Assembly: GCF_010450875.1 (NCBI RefSeq)
Contig: NZ_CP048422.1
Coordinates: 427,001-491,000 of the forward strand
DNA from: Sphingomonas insulae
GTDB taxonomy: Bacteria > Pseudomonadota > Alphaproteobacteria > Sphingomonadales > Sphingomonadaceae
Reading direction: 5' to 3'
Length of the DNA stretch: 64,000 bases
Shown in pieces: positions 27,101 through 35,170 of this stretch. The notes beneath the pieces are model-generated. The model was given only the letters and a program-made list of their open reading frames with translations, made no database searches and was not told where the DNA came from. The translations under genes and the position numbers were made by a program. Position 1 is the first letter of the stretch, and each line of letters begins with the position of its first letter.

Positions 27101-27891
27101 TGCATGCCGATGCCTGGACCGACAAGGCGCAGCATCAATATATGTATACCGAGGGGCATTGGTGGTCCGATCGCGTCGACCAGCCCAACGACATCCTGCA
27201 GCGCGAACGGCTGGGCGGCATCGCCCTGCGGCGTAACCAGACCTGGCCGGGCAATACCGTCAGCTGGCGGTTCGCGACGCCGGGCGCGGCGGAGCAGGTC
27301 GCGATCCTGGTTCCCGGCGCGACGCGTGAGGCGTTCAAGGTGATCGCCTACAACACCAGCGACGTCGCGCAGCAAGCGACGATGTCGACGTGGAACGTCA
27401 CCGCCGGCACCTGGCGGCTGCGCACCAGCACCAGCAGCGACGAGGGCAGGACGTTGGTCCCCGCCGGCACGCCGGTGGCGGTACCGCTGGAACGCAGCCT
27501 GGGCACCGCCGTGACCTTCGCCCCGCATACGACGACGGTGATCGAGGCGACGTTGGTCCAGCCGGCGATGCCGGTGGAGGGGCGCCCGGACATCGGCATC
27601 GGCACGGACGATATCGTCGTGAAGGGCCGCAACGTGACACTGACCGTGCACGGCCTTGGGTCGGTGCCGTCCGGTCCCGGCGTGGCGACGCTGGTCGCCG
27701 CGGACGGCCGCGTCGTCGCGCGCGCGGCGATCCCGCCGCTGGAGGCGCCCAACGATCTCAAGCCGCGCACGATATCCGTGCGGCTGACCGCACCGGGCGA
27801 CGCGACCGGCCTGACCGCGCGCGTCGCCCTTGCGGGGGATGCGCCGGAAGTGACGCTGCTCAACAATGCCGTGCCGGTCGTGGCACGGTGA
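24121..27891 (+). CDS. Giant exported LamG-like / alpha-toroid protein, candidate polysaccharide-active enzyme
   Basis: A 1256-residue secreted protein that I cannot place in a named enzyme family. Signal peptide MNPTSLLAIATALLATPAAA. About residues 20-235 form a LamG/concanavalin-like jelly roll (GTLAFFWRAREPV, WEHIAFAWDETVGVRLFVDG). The middle (about 260-620) is beta-rich, with another galactose-binding-like segment. About 620-1060 is aromatic- and helix-rich (DNWGFLVEEHTASKREGLYR, PYGDFGGGISDDTDLTQQWP, GHMHFATNWYGGRK, YTEGHWWSDRVDQPND), the look of an (alpha/alpha) toroid as in PL and GH enzymes, and about 1080-1256 are beta-sandwich modules. ATG 24121 follows GGAGAGG. In a pectin/uronate cluster it is a good candidate for a lyase or hydrolase of oligouronides. 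Confidence 0.8.
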   Translation: MNPTSLLAIATALLATPAAAQDGLLFRVSADKDLTADTAGGDPVPNFRSAVTVTPDGAIGGAARWADEGYVAWKAPGNMIAQRGTLAFFWRAREPVTDAPFVIFRAGFADHTSWDMAFLRIDWNGHGFDAFVTDANLSRLRVSWRMPTPPGPEQWEHIAFAWDETVGVRLFVDGREVARLAQQADLDSGLDQFGMAGRVISPHQVQSRYNFMRGSDLDEIRVYDRMLAGADVAALAAKREPTLAPVDTAAQRTAWLHRYGWDKGAPPLLSDPVTSVRRIEFADAKDLKEWMYKGVDGIAETTWPGVYNRSRLPGRDDYFELPDWNTYVEGGKRYDLTVPEGQRFNRIELRGAAYGTLSWNGTRLTTRARGVVRSVDAIAPRTGGVLSFTNVMQEQPIQELWAYDVGTAPEPAGSFKLSYTVDAAASPRMAILDDLNAYIAGRYPADERATVLAMPSSGMKVAVGAGAAGAGDGATRRAPGKPIVHVLIPASFGDAYPDKPLARAWDFGWQNIHDGLDGIAIDLPAMAVRPDARGLIPLNIRIADPIWPGRAMIDLSVSVRPGEARTLWLDLRDRILSSDSLYLTVASAAPDFDAQSLNGAKIRLVFKPRAEAIREHVADRFNQVRDNWGFLVEEHTASKREGLYRRLFADIGDLLRVDPDHVQGRAYWADINYRPENMPAVALPPIPAGVPAWAARQLDDLKITRDFVTWWIDHRQVPYGDFGGGISDDTDLTQQWPGLALMGVEPDKVNASLRAVSDAVFKNGMRVNGLGYITTDELHAYEEGLNSDAQRLYLNWGEPKAVERIMDTTRALQGVVLKNPAGHMHFATNWYGGRKMYRQGAFAWQKPYSFTVLHGPVLLGLYNGSPAARGLVTGVIDGWMAHGKQAADGSWSYPNEINWDTDATRVGDGGGVSTPLQSAWAAWRFTGDDKYLRPVMARVGKSGSGLSEFNENAFDLMPGGAALRTKLAKATGNDPFARYAAWTATGDTGILAALHADAWTDKAQHQYMYTEGHWWSDRVDQPNDILQRERLGGIALRRNQTWPGNTVSWRFATPGAAEQVAILVPGATREAFKVIAYNTSDVAQQATMSTWNVTAGTWRLRTSTSSDEGRTLVPAGTPVAVPLERSLGTAVTFAPHTTTVIEATLVQPAMPVEGRPDIGIGTDDIVVKGRNVTLTVHGLGSVPSGPGVATLVAADGRVVARAAIPPLEAPNDLKPRTISVRLTAPGDATGLTARVALAGDAPEVTLLNNAVPVVAR

Positions 27892-27953
27892 CATTGCCGT
27901 TACCCAGTTCCCCGGCGAAGGCCGCGGCGCAGTCGGGGAACACCGGCCGGCGG

Positions 27954-29180
27954 ATGGACGCACCCCATCGCCGGGCGGTCATCGCTGGCGTCGGCGCGGC
28001 GATGCTCGCGGCCTGCACGCGCGATCTACAGCAACCGGATATGACCCTTCGCGTCGCGCTCGACGACGCCGCGCAAATGCCACCTCGCGAAGCGCTCGCC
28101 CGGATCGCCGTCTTCGATGCGCGCGCGCTGCACCCGTCGCAGCGACTGGACCTGATCACCGCCCGCGCCGGGCTGGCGATCGACGCACAGCTCGCTGCGC
28201 TGCCCGGCACGCGCGGTCGCCAGCAGGGCTATCGCCCGGTCGCCGCACCGATCACGCCCGCGCATTATGCGCTGCTGCTCGCCCGTCCGCTCGGGCCGAT
28301 CACGCCGCAGGCCGCGCGCGCGCGACTGACCAGCGCACTCGCCGGCCTCCACGCCCGCGCCGCCGCGCAGTTCACCGCACTGGGCCTTACCGCCGGCAGC
28401 ATCGGCGAACGCTACACGCGGCTGTGGCAGGACGACCGCTTCCTTTATGCGGACCCCGACGTCGCGGTCGCAGACATGGCGCGGTCGCTTGGCGCCGCCC
28501 GCATGCGCATTCCCCTGACGATCGGTCCCGTTCCCGCCTGGTGCACCGACGTCGCCGTCCGCAGCCTGTCGCCGCAGGAGATCGCCGCCGGCCGCAACGG
28601 CTATCGCCTGGCACCGACGCCGGCCCGCCAGGGCGTCTATATCGTCGACCTGAAGCAGTTGCGCCGCCGCCCGGCGTGGACGCTGCCCAGCGTCGTCGCG
28701 CACGAATTGCTGCCCGGCCACATGATCCAGCTCGGGCTGGAGGGCATCGTCCCCCCGCATCCGCTGCGTATCGACTATGCCGCAAGCTTCGTCGAGGGCT
28801 GGGGCATATATGCCGAAGCGCTCGCCGCGCAGGACGGCGCCTTCGCCGATCCGCGCGTGATGCTCGGCCATCTCCACTGGCTGATCTTTCGCGTCGCGCG
28901 CGCGCTCGTCGACCTCGGCATCCATCTCGACGGCTGGTCGCTCGACGCGGCCCGGGCGCGGCTGGTCGAATGGCAGGGCGAGCCCGCCTATTTCGCGCCC
29001 TTCGCCACCGAATTGCCGCGCATCGCCGCCGAACCCGCCGCACGCGTGGCAGAGGCGATGGCGTGGCTGGCGATCGCCGATGCCGTCGGCGGGCGGCGCG
29101 GGGCCGCCCGCATCGCGGTACACCAGCGGCTGCTGCGTCATGGCCGCATGCGCAGCGATGCGATCGGCAACATTTCCTAA
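27954..29180 (+). CDS. DUF885-family exported metallo-hydrolase, lipoprotein
   Basis: A 408-residue DUF885-type protein. An N-terminal signal with twin Arg (HRRAVIAGVGAAMLAAC) ends in a lipobox, with Cys21 as the probable lipidated residue. The zinc-site motif HELLPGHMIQ (HExxPGH) and a downstream Glu in SFVEGWGIYAEALA are intact, as in this gluzincin-like family. Members are often annotated as peptidase-like without a known substrate. ATG 27954 is chosen for the signal peptide; a GTG at 27888, overlapping the previous stop, would add 22 residues. Its place between the giant LamG protein and GH130 suggests a role in the same utilisation locus. Confidence 0.8.
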   Translation: MDAPHRRAVIAGVGAAMLAACTRDLQQPDMTLRVALDDAAQMPPREALARIAVFDARALHPSQRLDLITARAGLAIDAQLAALPGTRGRQQGYRPVAAPITPAHYALLLARPLGPITPQAARARLTSALAGLHARAAAQFTALGLTAGSIGERYTRLWQDDRFLYADPDVAVADMARSLGAARMRIPLTIGPVPAWCTDVAVRSLSPQEIAAGRNGYRLAPTPARQGVYIVDLKQLRRRPAWTLPSVVAHELLPGHMIQLGLEGIVPPHPLRIDYAASFVEGWGIYAEALAAQDGAFADPRVMLGHLHWLIFRVARALVDLGIHLDGWSLDAARARLVEWQGEPAYFAPFATELPRIAAEPAARVAEAMAWLAIADAVGGRRGAARIAVHQRLLRHGRMRSDAIGNIS

Positions 29181-29275
29181 CGCGCTAATCCGCCCGTTGC
29201 CGGGACCCGCCACGCCTTTCGCGCGTCTGATGGCCACGCATGCGCAATCAGGCTTTGCGCATCCCGGAGGGTAAT

Positions 29276-30586
29276 GTGGCTGCTTCCTTCGTCCGTCATC
29301 TCGAACCGACGCTCCTTCCCGATCCCAAACGCACCGTGATCCGCCCGTTCCTGCCCGGCGACCCCGATCCGTTCCGCGTCGAGGGCAAGCCGCGCGGCGA
29401 CCGGATCGTCGCGCGGACACTGGCCATGTCCGACGACGAGGTGCAGGCGCTGGTCGAGATCATCATCGACGGGCTGGGCAGCCGCCATCGCGAGGTGCCG
29501 GCACTCCTGCTGCGCCGGTTCGACGAGGTCGCGGGTCAGCTGAAGCTGGACAGCGACGTGTCCGACCAGCGCAAGATGCTGATCGGCGGTTATTTCAGTG
29601 CGGAATATTCGTTCGAGGCCGCGGCATTGTTCAACCCCAGCATCGTGGCGCATCCCGACCAGAGCGTCTGTCCGGAGGGCGGAATCCGCTTCGTCCTGTC
29701 GCTGCGCGGGATCGGCGAAGGGCATCTCTCGTCGGTGACGTTCCGCACCGGCACCTGGGGGCCGGACGACGACGACCTCGTCATCGATGCGCCGAGCCAT
29801 CAGGGCGTGCCGCCGCTGATCGAACAGCCCGACCCCGAACTCGTCCGCCAGATCGGTGCCGACGCGCTGATCCAGCTCAATTGCGGCGATGCGCGCGAGA
29901 TTTCCGAAACCGTGCTGTTCCCGGTGATCGAAAGCCAGAACCGCGGTATCGAGGATTTGCGGCTGGTCCGTTTCCGCGAGGACGACGGGCGCGAAACCTA
30001 CATCGGCAGCTACACCGCCGTCGGCAGCGAGGGTGCGCGGCAGGAGCTGTTGCAGACCGACGATTTTCGCCTGTTCCACATGCATCCGGTCGGCGGACCG
30101 GTCGCTGGCGGCAAGGGCATGGCGCTGTTCCCGCGCAAGATCGACGGCCAGTTTGCCGCATTGTTCCGCCACGACAACGAGAACCTGTGGTTCGCCAAGA
30201 GCGACACGCCGCTGGAGTGGAACGATCCGGTCCGCATCATGACGCCCGAATTTCCGTGGGAATTCGTCCAGATCGGCAATTGCGGGTCGCCGATCGAGAT
30301 CGATGAGGGCTGGCTGGTCATCACCCACGGCGTCGGCATCGTCCGCAGCTATTGCCTGGGTGCGGCCCTGCTCGACCGGGACGATCCGACCAAGGTGCTG
30401 AAGCGATTGCCCGAACCGTTGATCCAGCCGGACGGCGAAACCTGGGACGGCTACGTGCCGAACGTCGTCTATTCGTGCGGCGGGCTGGTGCGGGGACGTA
30501 CCCTCCTGCTCCCTTATGCGCTGGCCGACGACATGACGACCTTCGCCACCGCGCCGCTGGACGACCTGCTCGCCGCGATGCGGTGA
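29276..30586 (+). CDS. GH130-family glycoside hydrolase/phosphorylase
   Basis: A 436-residue five-bladed beta-propeller enzyme of family GH130 (mannoside phosphorylases and hydrolases). Motifs seen: NPSIVAHPDQS, GGIRFVLSLRG, NCGSPIEIDEGWLVITHGVG, and the C-terminal PYALADDMTTFA. No signal peptide, so it is cytoplasmic. GTG 29276 is chosen because GGAGG (29266-29270) lies five bases before it; ATG 29240 is a longer alternative. GH130 substrates are beta-mannosides or arabinosides, so it would add a hemicellulose or mannoprotein function to the uronate cluster. It converges with nudC. Confidence 0.88.
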   Translation: MAASFVRHLEPTLLPDPKRTVIRPFLPGDPDPFRVEGKPRGDRIVARTLAMSDDEVQALVEIIIDGLGSRHREVPALLLRRFDEVAGQLKLDSDVSDQRKMLIGGYFSAEYSFEAAALFNPSIVAHPDQSVCPEGGIRFVLSLRGIGEGHLSSVTFRTGTWGPDDDDLVIDAPSHQGVPPLIEQPDPELVRQIGADALIQLNCGDAREISETVLFPVIESQNRGIEDLRLVRFREDDGRETYIGSYTAVGSEGARQELLQTDDFRLFHMHPVGGPVAGGKGMALFPRKIDGQFAALFRHDNENLWFAKSDTPLEWNDPVRIMTPEFPWEFVQIGNCGSPIEIDEGWLVITHGVGIVRSYCLGAALLDRDDPTKVLKRLPEPLIQPDGETWDGYVPNVVYSCGGLVRGRTLLLPYALADDMTTFATAPLDDLLAAMR

Positions 30587-30635
30587 ACGGGGCCGCGCGA
30601 ACGAACCGTGCTGGCGTTCGTGTGCTGTTGCGCGG

Positions 30636-31529
30636 TCATCGTCCCTCGGCCGCCCATACGGACAGCAGCGTATGGGCGATCGCATAGGGTGGCGGCGCGA
30701 CGAACGGTCCCGGCTCCCCCGCCAGCACGGCGCGGACCAGGTCGCGCGGCACCCACATCGCATCCTCCAGTTCGTTAGTATCGAGCGTGATCGCATCGTC
30801 TTCCGCCACACCGGTGCAGGCGATCATCAGCGACGACGGGAACGGCCACGGCTGGCTCGCGACGTAGCGCACGTTCGACACCCGCACGCCCGCCTCTTCG
30901 TGGATCTCGCGCGCCACCGCCTCCTCGACCGATTCGCCCGGTTCCAGAAAGCCGGCGAGTGCCGAATAGCGCCCGTCCGGCCAACCCTTGCCGCGGCCCA
31001 GCAGCGCGCGGCCGTCGTGTTCGGCGATCATGATGACCACCGGGTCGACGCGCGGAAAATGTTCGGTGTAGCAGGCGTCGCACTGCCGGCCCCAGCCGGC
31101 ACGGAACAGGTGCGTCGTCGATCCGCAGCGTGCGCAGAACCGGTGCCGCGCATGCCAGTCGAGCACGCTGCGCGCCGCGGCATAGGTCGCCGCCTCGCCC
31201 GGCTCCAGCGTCGCCAGCATCGTCATCAGCGCCGGGGACCGCATCGCCGGCGTCGTGCCTTCGCCGCTCGCCGGCAGCAGCGCGGCGACATGTGCCCGGT
31301 CCTGCGCATCGAGGCCGAGCAGGATCACCTCCGCCTCCTCCGGCAGGTCGGCGATGCTGGTCCACGCCAGCCGGCCATCCTCGACGTCCGGCACCAGTCC
31401 GTCGAGCTTCAGCAGCCGTGCGCGCCAGTCCAGCTTCGCCGACAGCGCGACGGGATCGTGGCGCAGCGCGTCGGCACGATCGAGCAGGCCGCCGGTAAAG
31501 CCCGGGATCGGCATGGGCATCGGCGTCAT
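30636..31529 (-). CDS. nudC: NAD(+)/NADH diphosphatase NudC
   Basis: A 297-residue Nudix hydrolase that splits NAD(H), and possibly removes NAD caps from RNA. It has the N-terminal NudC domain, the four-Cys zinc ribbon (FCARCG and CDACY), and the Nudix box GFLEPGESVEEAVAREIHEEAGV-type sequence split here as GFLEPGESVEEAVA and REIHEEAGV, followed by the NADH-specific SQPWPFPSSLM. Its ATG overlaps the stop of the serine hydrolase gene (ATGA), so it is the third gene of a coupled operon behind mutY. Confidence 0.93.
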   Translation of the reverse strand: MTPMPMPIPGFTGGLLDRADALRHDPVALSAKLDWRARLLKLDGLVPDVEDGRLAWTSIADLPEEAEVILLGLDAQDRAHVAALLPASGEGTTPAMRSPALMTMLATLEPGEAATYAAARSVLDWHARHRFCARCGSTTHLFRAGWGRQCDACYTEHFPRVDPVVIMIAEHDGRALLGRGKGWPDGRYSALAGFLEPGESVEEAVAREIHEEAGVRVSNVRYVASQPWPFPSSLMIACTGVAEDDAITLDTNELEDAMWVPRDLVRAVLAGEPGPFVAPPPYAIAHTLLSVWAAEGR

Positions 31530-32878
31530 CGCTTGAACCGCGACAGGTCGGCGGCCATCGCGCGCACCACCTCCTGCCGCACCGGCCAGCGATCGGCGGG
31601 GAAGTAATTGACCATGATCGTGCCGCGCACCTTCTTCACCGGATCGACGAAGGCGATGGTTCCCGCCGCGCCGCCCCAGCCATAGGTTCCCTTGGACGGC
31701 ATGCCGCCCGGCCCGTCCGCCAGATACACCGACCCGCCCGCGCCATAGCCCATCGGCGTCGCGTTGGTGGCCGCCCCGCCCGTCGCGCCGCCGACGCCGC
31801 CGAAGGTAACGCCGGCCGGCAACAGGTTGGACATCGCCAGCCGCACCGTCTCGGGCTTCATGATCCGCACGCCGTCCAGCGTACCCTCGTCGGCCAGCAT
31901 GTGCAGGAACCGGTCGTAATCGCGCGCCGACGCCACCAGCCCGGCGCCGCCATAGGGAAAGCTGGGCGGTTGCAGATAGACCGACGTCGCGGCGGGATCG
32001 AGCGGCGCCAGCACATCGGCGGTCCAGGCGTAATTGGTCGCCAGCCGCCCAGCCTCGTTCCGCGGCACGGTCCAGTAGCTCGACGTCATCTTCAGCGGCG
32101 CGAAGATTCGGGTGTTGACGAACGTATCGAACGGCTGCCCCGAAGCCACCTCGATCACCCGGCCCATCACGTCGAGCCCGACCGAATAATTCCAGGCCGT
32201 GCCGGGCTGCGCGATCAGCGGCGCCTGGGCGACGCGGTTCGCGAATTCCGCCAGCGTCGCCGGGCGGGTCCGCCGCATCATCGGCTCGATCGACATGCTG
32301 ACCTGCGCCGGCAGGATGCCGAGCCGCTCATATTCCTTCAGCAGCGCACCCTTGGCGATGATGTTGTAGGTTAGGCCCGATGTATGGGTGAGCAGCATGC
32401 GGATCGTGATCGGCGTCTTTGCCGGCACGCTGGCGAGGCTGGTTTCCGGGCTGGTCGCGACCTTCATCGTCTTGAAGGCGGGGATGTATTTCGACACCGG
32501 ATCGTCGAGGCCGATCTTCCCCTCCTCGATCAGCATCATCGCCGCCATCGCCGTCACCGGCTTGGTCATGGAATACACCCGCCACAGGCTGTCGGGCGTC
32601 GCCTGCGCGGCGCCGGGATCAGTGGCGAGCTTGCCGGCAGACACGAACCACGTCGGCCGGTCGCCGACGCCGAAGGCCGCGACGATCCCCGGCATCTTGC
32701 CGTCGCGGACGTAGCCGTCGAGCAGAGCCTGCGTCGTCGGCAGGACCATTCGCCCGAGCGTGTCGGCGGTTGCCGATACCGGCGCCGGCGCGTCCTGCCG
32801 CAATGCCTGCCCGCCGACCGCCGCCGTCGCGATCAACCCTGCAAGACCCAGCCCGATGATCCCGTACACCCGCTTCAT
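31526..32878 (-). CDS. Serine hydrolase, beta-lactamase class C/EstB family, exported
   Basis: A 450-residue beta-lactamase-fold serine hydrolase. Signal peptide about residues 5-26. Active-site motifs: SxxK in YSMTKPV, the Tyr motif YSVG (YxN is replaced by YSV), and the C-terminal GWGGAAGT in place of KTG/HTG. This pattern suits an esterase (EstB-like) better than a true beta-lactamase. The start is ATG 32878, overlapping the mutY stop (ATGA). Its product is periplasmic; the substrate is unknown. Co-translation with two housekeeping DNA/nucleotide genes is a locus habit rather than a functional proof. Confidence 0.88.
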   Translation of the reverse strand: MKRVYGIIGLGLAGLIATAAVGGQALRQDAPAPVSATADTLGRMVLPTTQALLDGYVRDGKMPGIVAAFGVGDRPTWFVSAGKLATDPGAAQATPDSLWRVYSMTKPVTAMAAMMLIEEGKIGLDDPVSKYIPAFKTMKVATSPETSLASVPAKTPITIRMLLTHTSGLTYNIIAKGALLKEYERLGILPAQVSMSIEPMMRRTRPATLAEFANRVAQAPLIAQPGTAWNYSVGLDVMGRVIEVASGQPFDTFVNTRIFAPLKMTSSYWTVPRNEAGRLATNYAWTADVLAPLDPAATSVYLQPPSFPYGGAGLVASARDYDRFLHMLADEGTLDGVRIMKPETVRLAMSNLLPAGVTFGGVGGATGGAATNATPMGYGAGGSVYLADGPGGMPSKGTYGWGGAAGTIAFVDPVKKVRGTIMVNYFPADRWPVRQEVVRAMAADLSRFKR

Positions 32879-33915
32879 GCGTCCCTCCTCAGTATCGCGG
32901 CCGCGGCCTTGGCGAACAGGGTCGGCAGGCCCGCACGATCCAGGTCCGCGATCGGCCACCATTCGCCGTCTACCGCGTGATGCGCCTGCCCCATTGCGAC
33001 GGCAAGCGTCAGTTCGATGTCGAAATGCGTAAAACCGTGGCTCACCGCTACGTTGCGCATCGCCCATTCGGCATCGACCGGCGCCCCGTCCAGCGCCGGC
33101 GCGACCTCGACCCACGGTCCGGTCGGCAACGCGCGCATGCCGCCGAGCAGCCCCTTGTCCGGCCGGCGCACCAGCAGCACGTCATCACCGCGCTGCACCC
33201 AGAAGATCGTGCCATATCGCCGCGGCTTCGCCTTTTTTGTCGCCTTCGCCGGCAACCGTTCGGGCGCGCCTTGCCGATACCCGGCGCATTCCGCATTGAG
33301 CGGACACAGCAGGCACGATGGCGCCCTGGGCGTGCAGATGCCCGACCCCAGGTCCATCATCGCCTGCGCGAAGTCGCCCGCCCGCGCATCCGGCGTCACC
33401 CGGTCCGTCGCGGCGCGGATCGCCACCCGCGCCCCCGGCAACGGATCGCGGATCGCGAACAGCCGCGCCACCACGCGTTCGACGTTGGCGTCGACCACCA
33501 CCGCGCGCCGGCCAAAGGCGATCGCGGCGACCGCCGCCGCGGTATAGGCGCCGAGGCCCGGCAGCGTCCGCAACGTCGCCTCGTCCGTGGGAAACGCGCC
33601 GCCGTGATCGGCGACGACGGCCTTCGCCGCGGCGACCAGATTGCGCGCGCGGGCGTAGTAGCCCAGCCCCGCCCATGTCGCCATCACGTCGGCATCGTCC
33701 GCCGCGGCCAGGCTGGCGAAATCGGGCCAGCGCGCCACCCATGCCTCGAACCGCGGTTTCACCGCCGCGACGGTCGTCTGCTGGAGCATCACCTCCGACA
33801 GCCAGACGCGATACGGATCCGCCGTCGTCCCGGGCAACGCCCGCCACGGCAGCGCGCGGCGATGCCGGTCGTACCAGGCGAGCAGCAGCGGTGCGACCGC
33901 CTGCGGATTGGTCAT
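32875..33915 (-). CDS. mutY: A/G-specific adenine glycosylase MutY
   Basis: A 346-residue MutY, the DNA glycosylase that removes adenine opposite 8-oxoguanine. Seen: catalytic Glu41 in SEVMLQQTTV, the helix-hairpin-helix LPGLGAYTAAAV, Asp142 in VVDANVERV, and the [4Fe-4S] motif C194-x6-C201-x2-C204-x5-C210. A C-terminal Nudix-like 8-oxoG recognition domain starts near residue 230. The start is ATG 33915 (MTNPQAVAP), the family start; the frame is open upstream. It is divergent from the DciA-like gene. Confidence 0.95.
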   Translation of the reverse strand: MTNPQAVAPLLLAWYDRHRRALPWRALPGTTADPYRVWLSEVMLQQTTVAAVKPRFEAWVARWPDFASLAAADDADVMATWAGLGYYARARNLVAAAKAVVADHGGAFPTDEATLRTLPGLGAYTAAAVAAIAFGRRAVVVDANVERVVARLFAIRDPLPGARVAIRAATDRVTPDARAGDFAQAMMDLGSGICTPRAPSCLLCPLNAECAGYRQGAPERLPAKATKKAKPRRYGTIFWVQRGDDVLLVRRPDKGLLGGMRALPTGPWVEVAPALDGAPVDAEWAMRNVAVSHGFTHFDIELTLAVAMGQAHHAVDGEWWPIADLDRAGLPTLFAKAAAAILRRDA

Positions 33916-33971
33916 CGGATCGGGGCAAGAGCGTGTAGCGTCCACGCGCCGGCTATGGCATGGGTCGGCCA

Positions 33972-34484
33972 ATGAGCAAGCGCGCCGGCGCCCCCACTGT
34001 CGAAGTCCCCCGCCAGAACCGCGCCCGCGCGGTCAGCGAACTGCTGCCCGCGATCCACGGCGCCGCCTTCAAGCGATTCGGCTTCGTCCAGAGTGCGTTG
34101 GTCACTCGTTGGCCAGAGATCGTGGGGACGCGATGGGCCGCCGCCTCGAACCCCGAATCGTTGCGCTTCCCGCCCGGCAAGAAGGCCGACGGCGTGCTCA
34201 CCATCGTCGTGCGTGGCGCGCATGCGCCGATGATGCAGCATATCGCGCCCGAAATCGTCGAACGGGTCAACCGCTTCTTCGGCTATGCCGCGGTCGCCCG
34301 GCTGACGATCCGGCAGGGCGAGGTGGCAAAGCCGGTGCCGCGCGCCGCGCCGCCGTCGCTGAAACCCGCACCGGCCGAGATCGGCGAGGGCCTGAAGGTC
34401 ATCGGCGATCCCGAATTGCGCGCCGTCCTCGAATCGCTCGCCGCCGGGGTCCATGCCACCCGCGGCCTTCCCAAGGTCAGTTGA
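33972..34484 (+). CDS. DUF721 (DciA-like) protein
   Basis: A 170-residue DUF721 family protein. Members related to DciA load the replicative helicase in bacteria lacking DnaC. The core shows LLPAIHGAAFKRFGFVQSALVTRWPEIVG and VLTIVVRGAHAPMMQHIAPEIVERVNRFFG, with a flexible C-terminal tail. The start is uncertain between ATG 33960 and 33972; neither has a strong ribosome binding site. It overlaps the next DsbA-like gene (TGATG), and is divergent from mutY. The order mutY / DUF721 / DsbA / smc is a recurring alphaproteobacterial one. Confidence 0.83.
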   Translation: MSKRAGAPTVEVPRQNRARAVSELLPAIHGAAFKRFGFVQSALVTRWPEIVGTRWAAASNPESLRFPPGKKADGVLTIVVRGAHAPMMQHIAPEIVERVNRFFGYAAVARLTIRQGEVAKPVPRAAPPSLKPAPAEIGEGLKVIGDPELRAVLESLAAGVHATRGLPKVS

Positions 34485-35149
34485 TGATGCGTCTGCTCGC
34501 TCCCCTTGCCATCGCCGTCACGCTGGTCGCCGCCGCGCCTGCGACAGACTGGAGTCAGGTCGTCCGACCGACCGCGAAGGGCGCCTATGTCTTCGGCAAC
34601 CCCGCCGCACCGGTGAAGCTGATCGAATACGGCAGCTACACCTGTTCGCATTGCGCCGACTTCGCCAACGAAAGCGCGGCCGTGCTGAAGGGGCAGATGG
34701 TGAAATCGGGCAAGCTCAGCCTGGAATATCGTCACCTGATCCGCGATTCCGCCGATCTGGGCGCGGCGATCCTGGCACGCTGCGCCGGTCCGCGCGGCTT
34801 CGCTGCGGCCCACGCGATGATCTTTGCGACCCAGAAAACCTGGCTGGACAAGATCGTCGCCTATCAGCAGGCGCATCCGGCGATCGACCAGCAACCGCTG
34901 GTCGCGCAGGCGCGCACCTATGCCGACGCATCGGGACTGGTCGCGGCGATGCGCGCGCGCGGCCTGACGCCGGCAGCGGTCAAGGCGTGTTTCGCCGACA
35001 AGGCGGCGATCGATCGCATCACCGCGATGACCGGTGATGCACCGATCGAGGTGCGCAGCACGCCGACCTTCTACCTCAACGGCGAATTGCAGCCGCCATC
35101 GACCTGGGCGCAGCTGGAACCGGTGCTGCGCGCCAAAGGGGCCAAGTGA
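34484..35149 (+). CDS. DsbA-family thioredoxin-fold protein, periplasmic (CSHC)
   Basis: A 221-residue DsbA/DSBA-like thioredoxin-domain protein with a signal peptide (MMRLLAPLAIAVTLVAAAPA). The active site is CSHC in SYTCSHCADFA; the cis-Pro loop is STPTFYLNGE. It probably introduces or shuffles disulfides in periplasmic proteins, together with the DsbB-like protein at 48112-48606. ATG 34484 overlaps the DUF721 stop. A second DsbA-like gene follows 21 bp later, an apparent tandem duplication. Confidence 0.9.
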   Translation: MMRLLAPLAIAVTLVAAAPATDWSQVVRPTAKGAYVFGNPAAPVKLIEYGSYTCSHCADFANESAAVLKGQMVKSGKLSLEYRHLIRDSADLGAAILARCAGPRGFAAAHAMIFATQKTWLDKIVAYQQAHPAIDQQPLVAQARTYADASGLVAAMRARGLTPAAVKACFADKAAIDRITAMTGDAPIEVRSTPTFYLNGELQPPSTWAQLEPVLRAKGAK

Positions 35150-35170
35150 TCGTATATGGAGCGTAATGTC

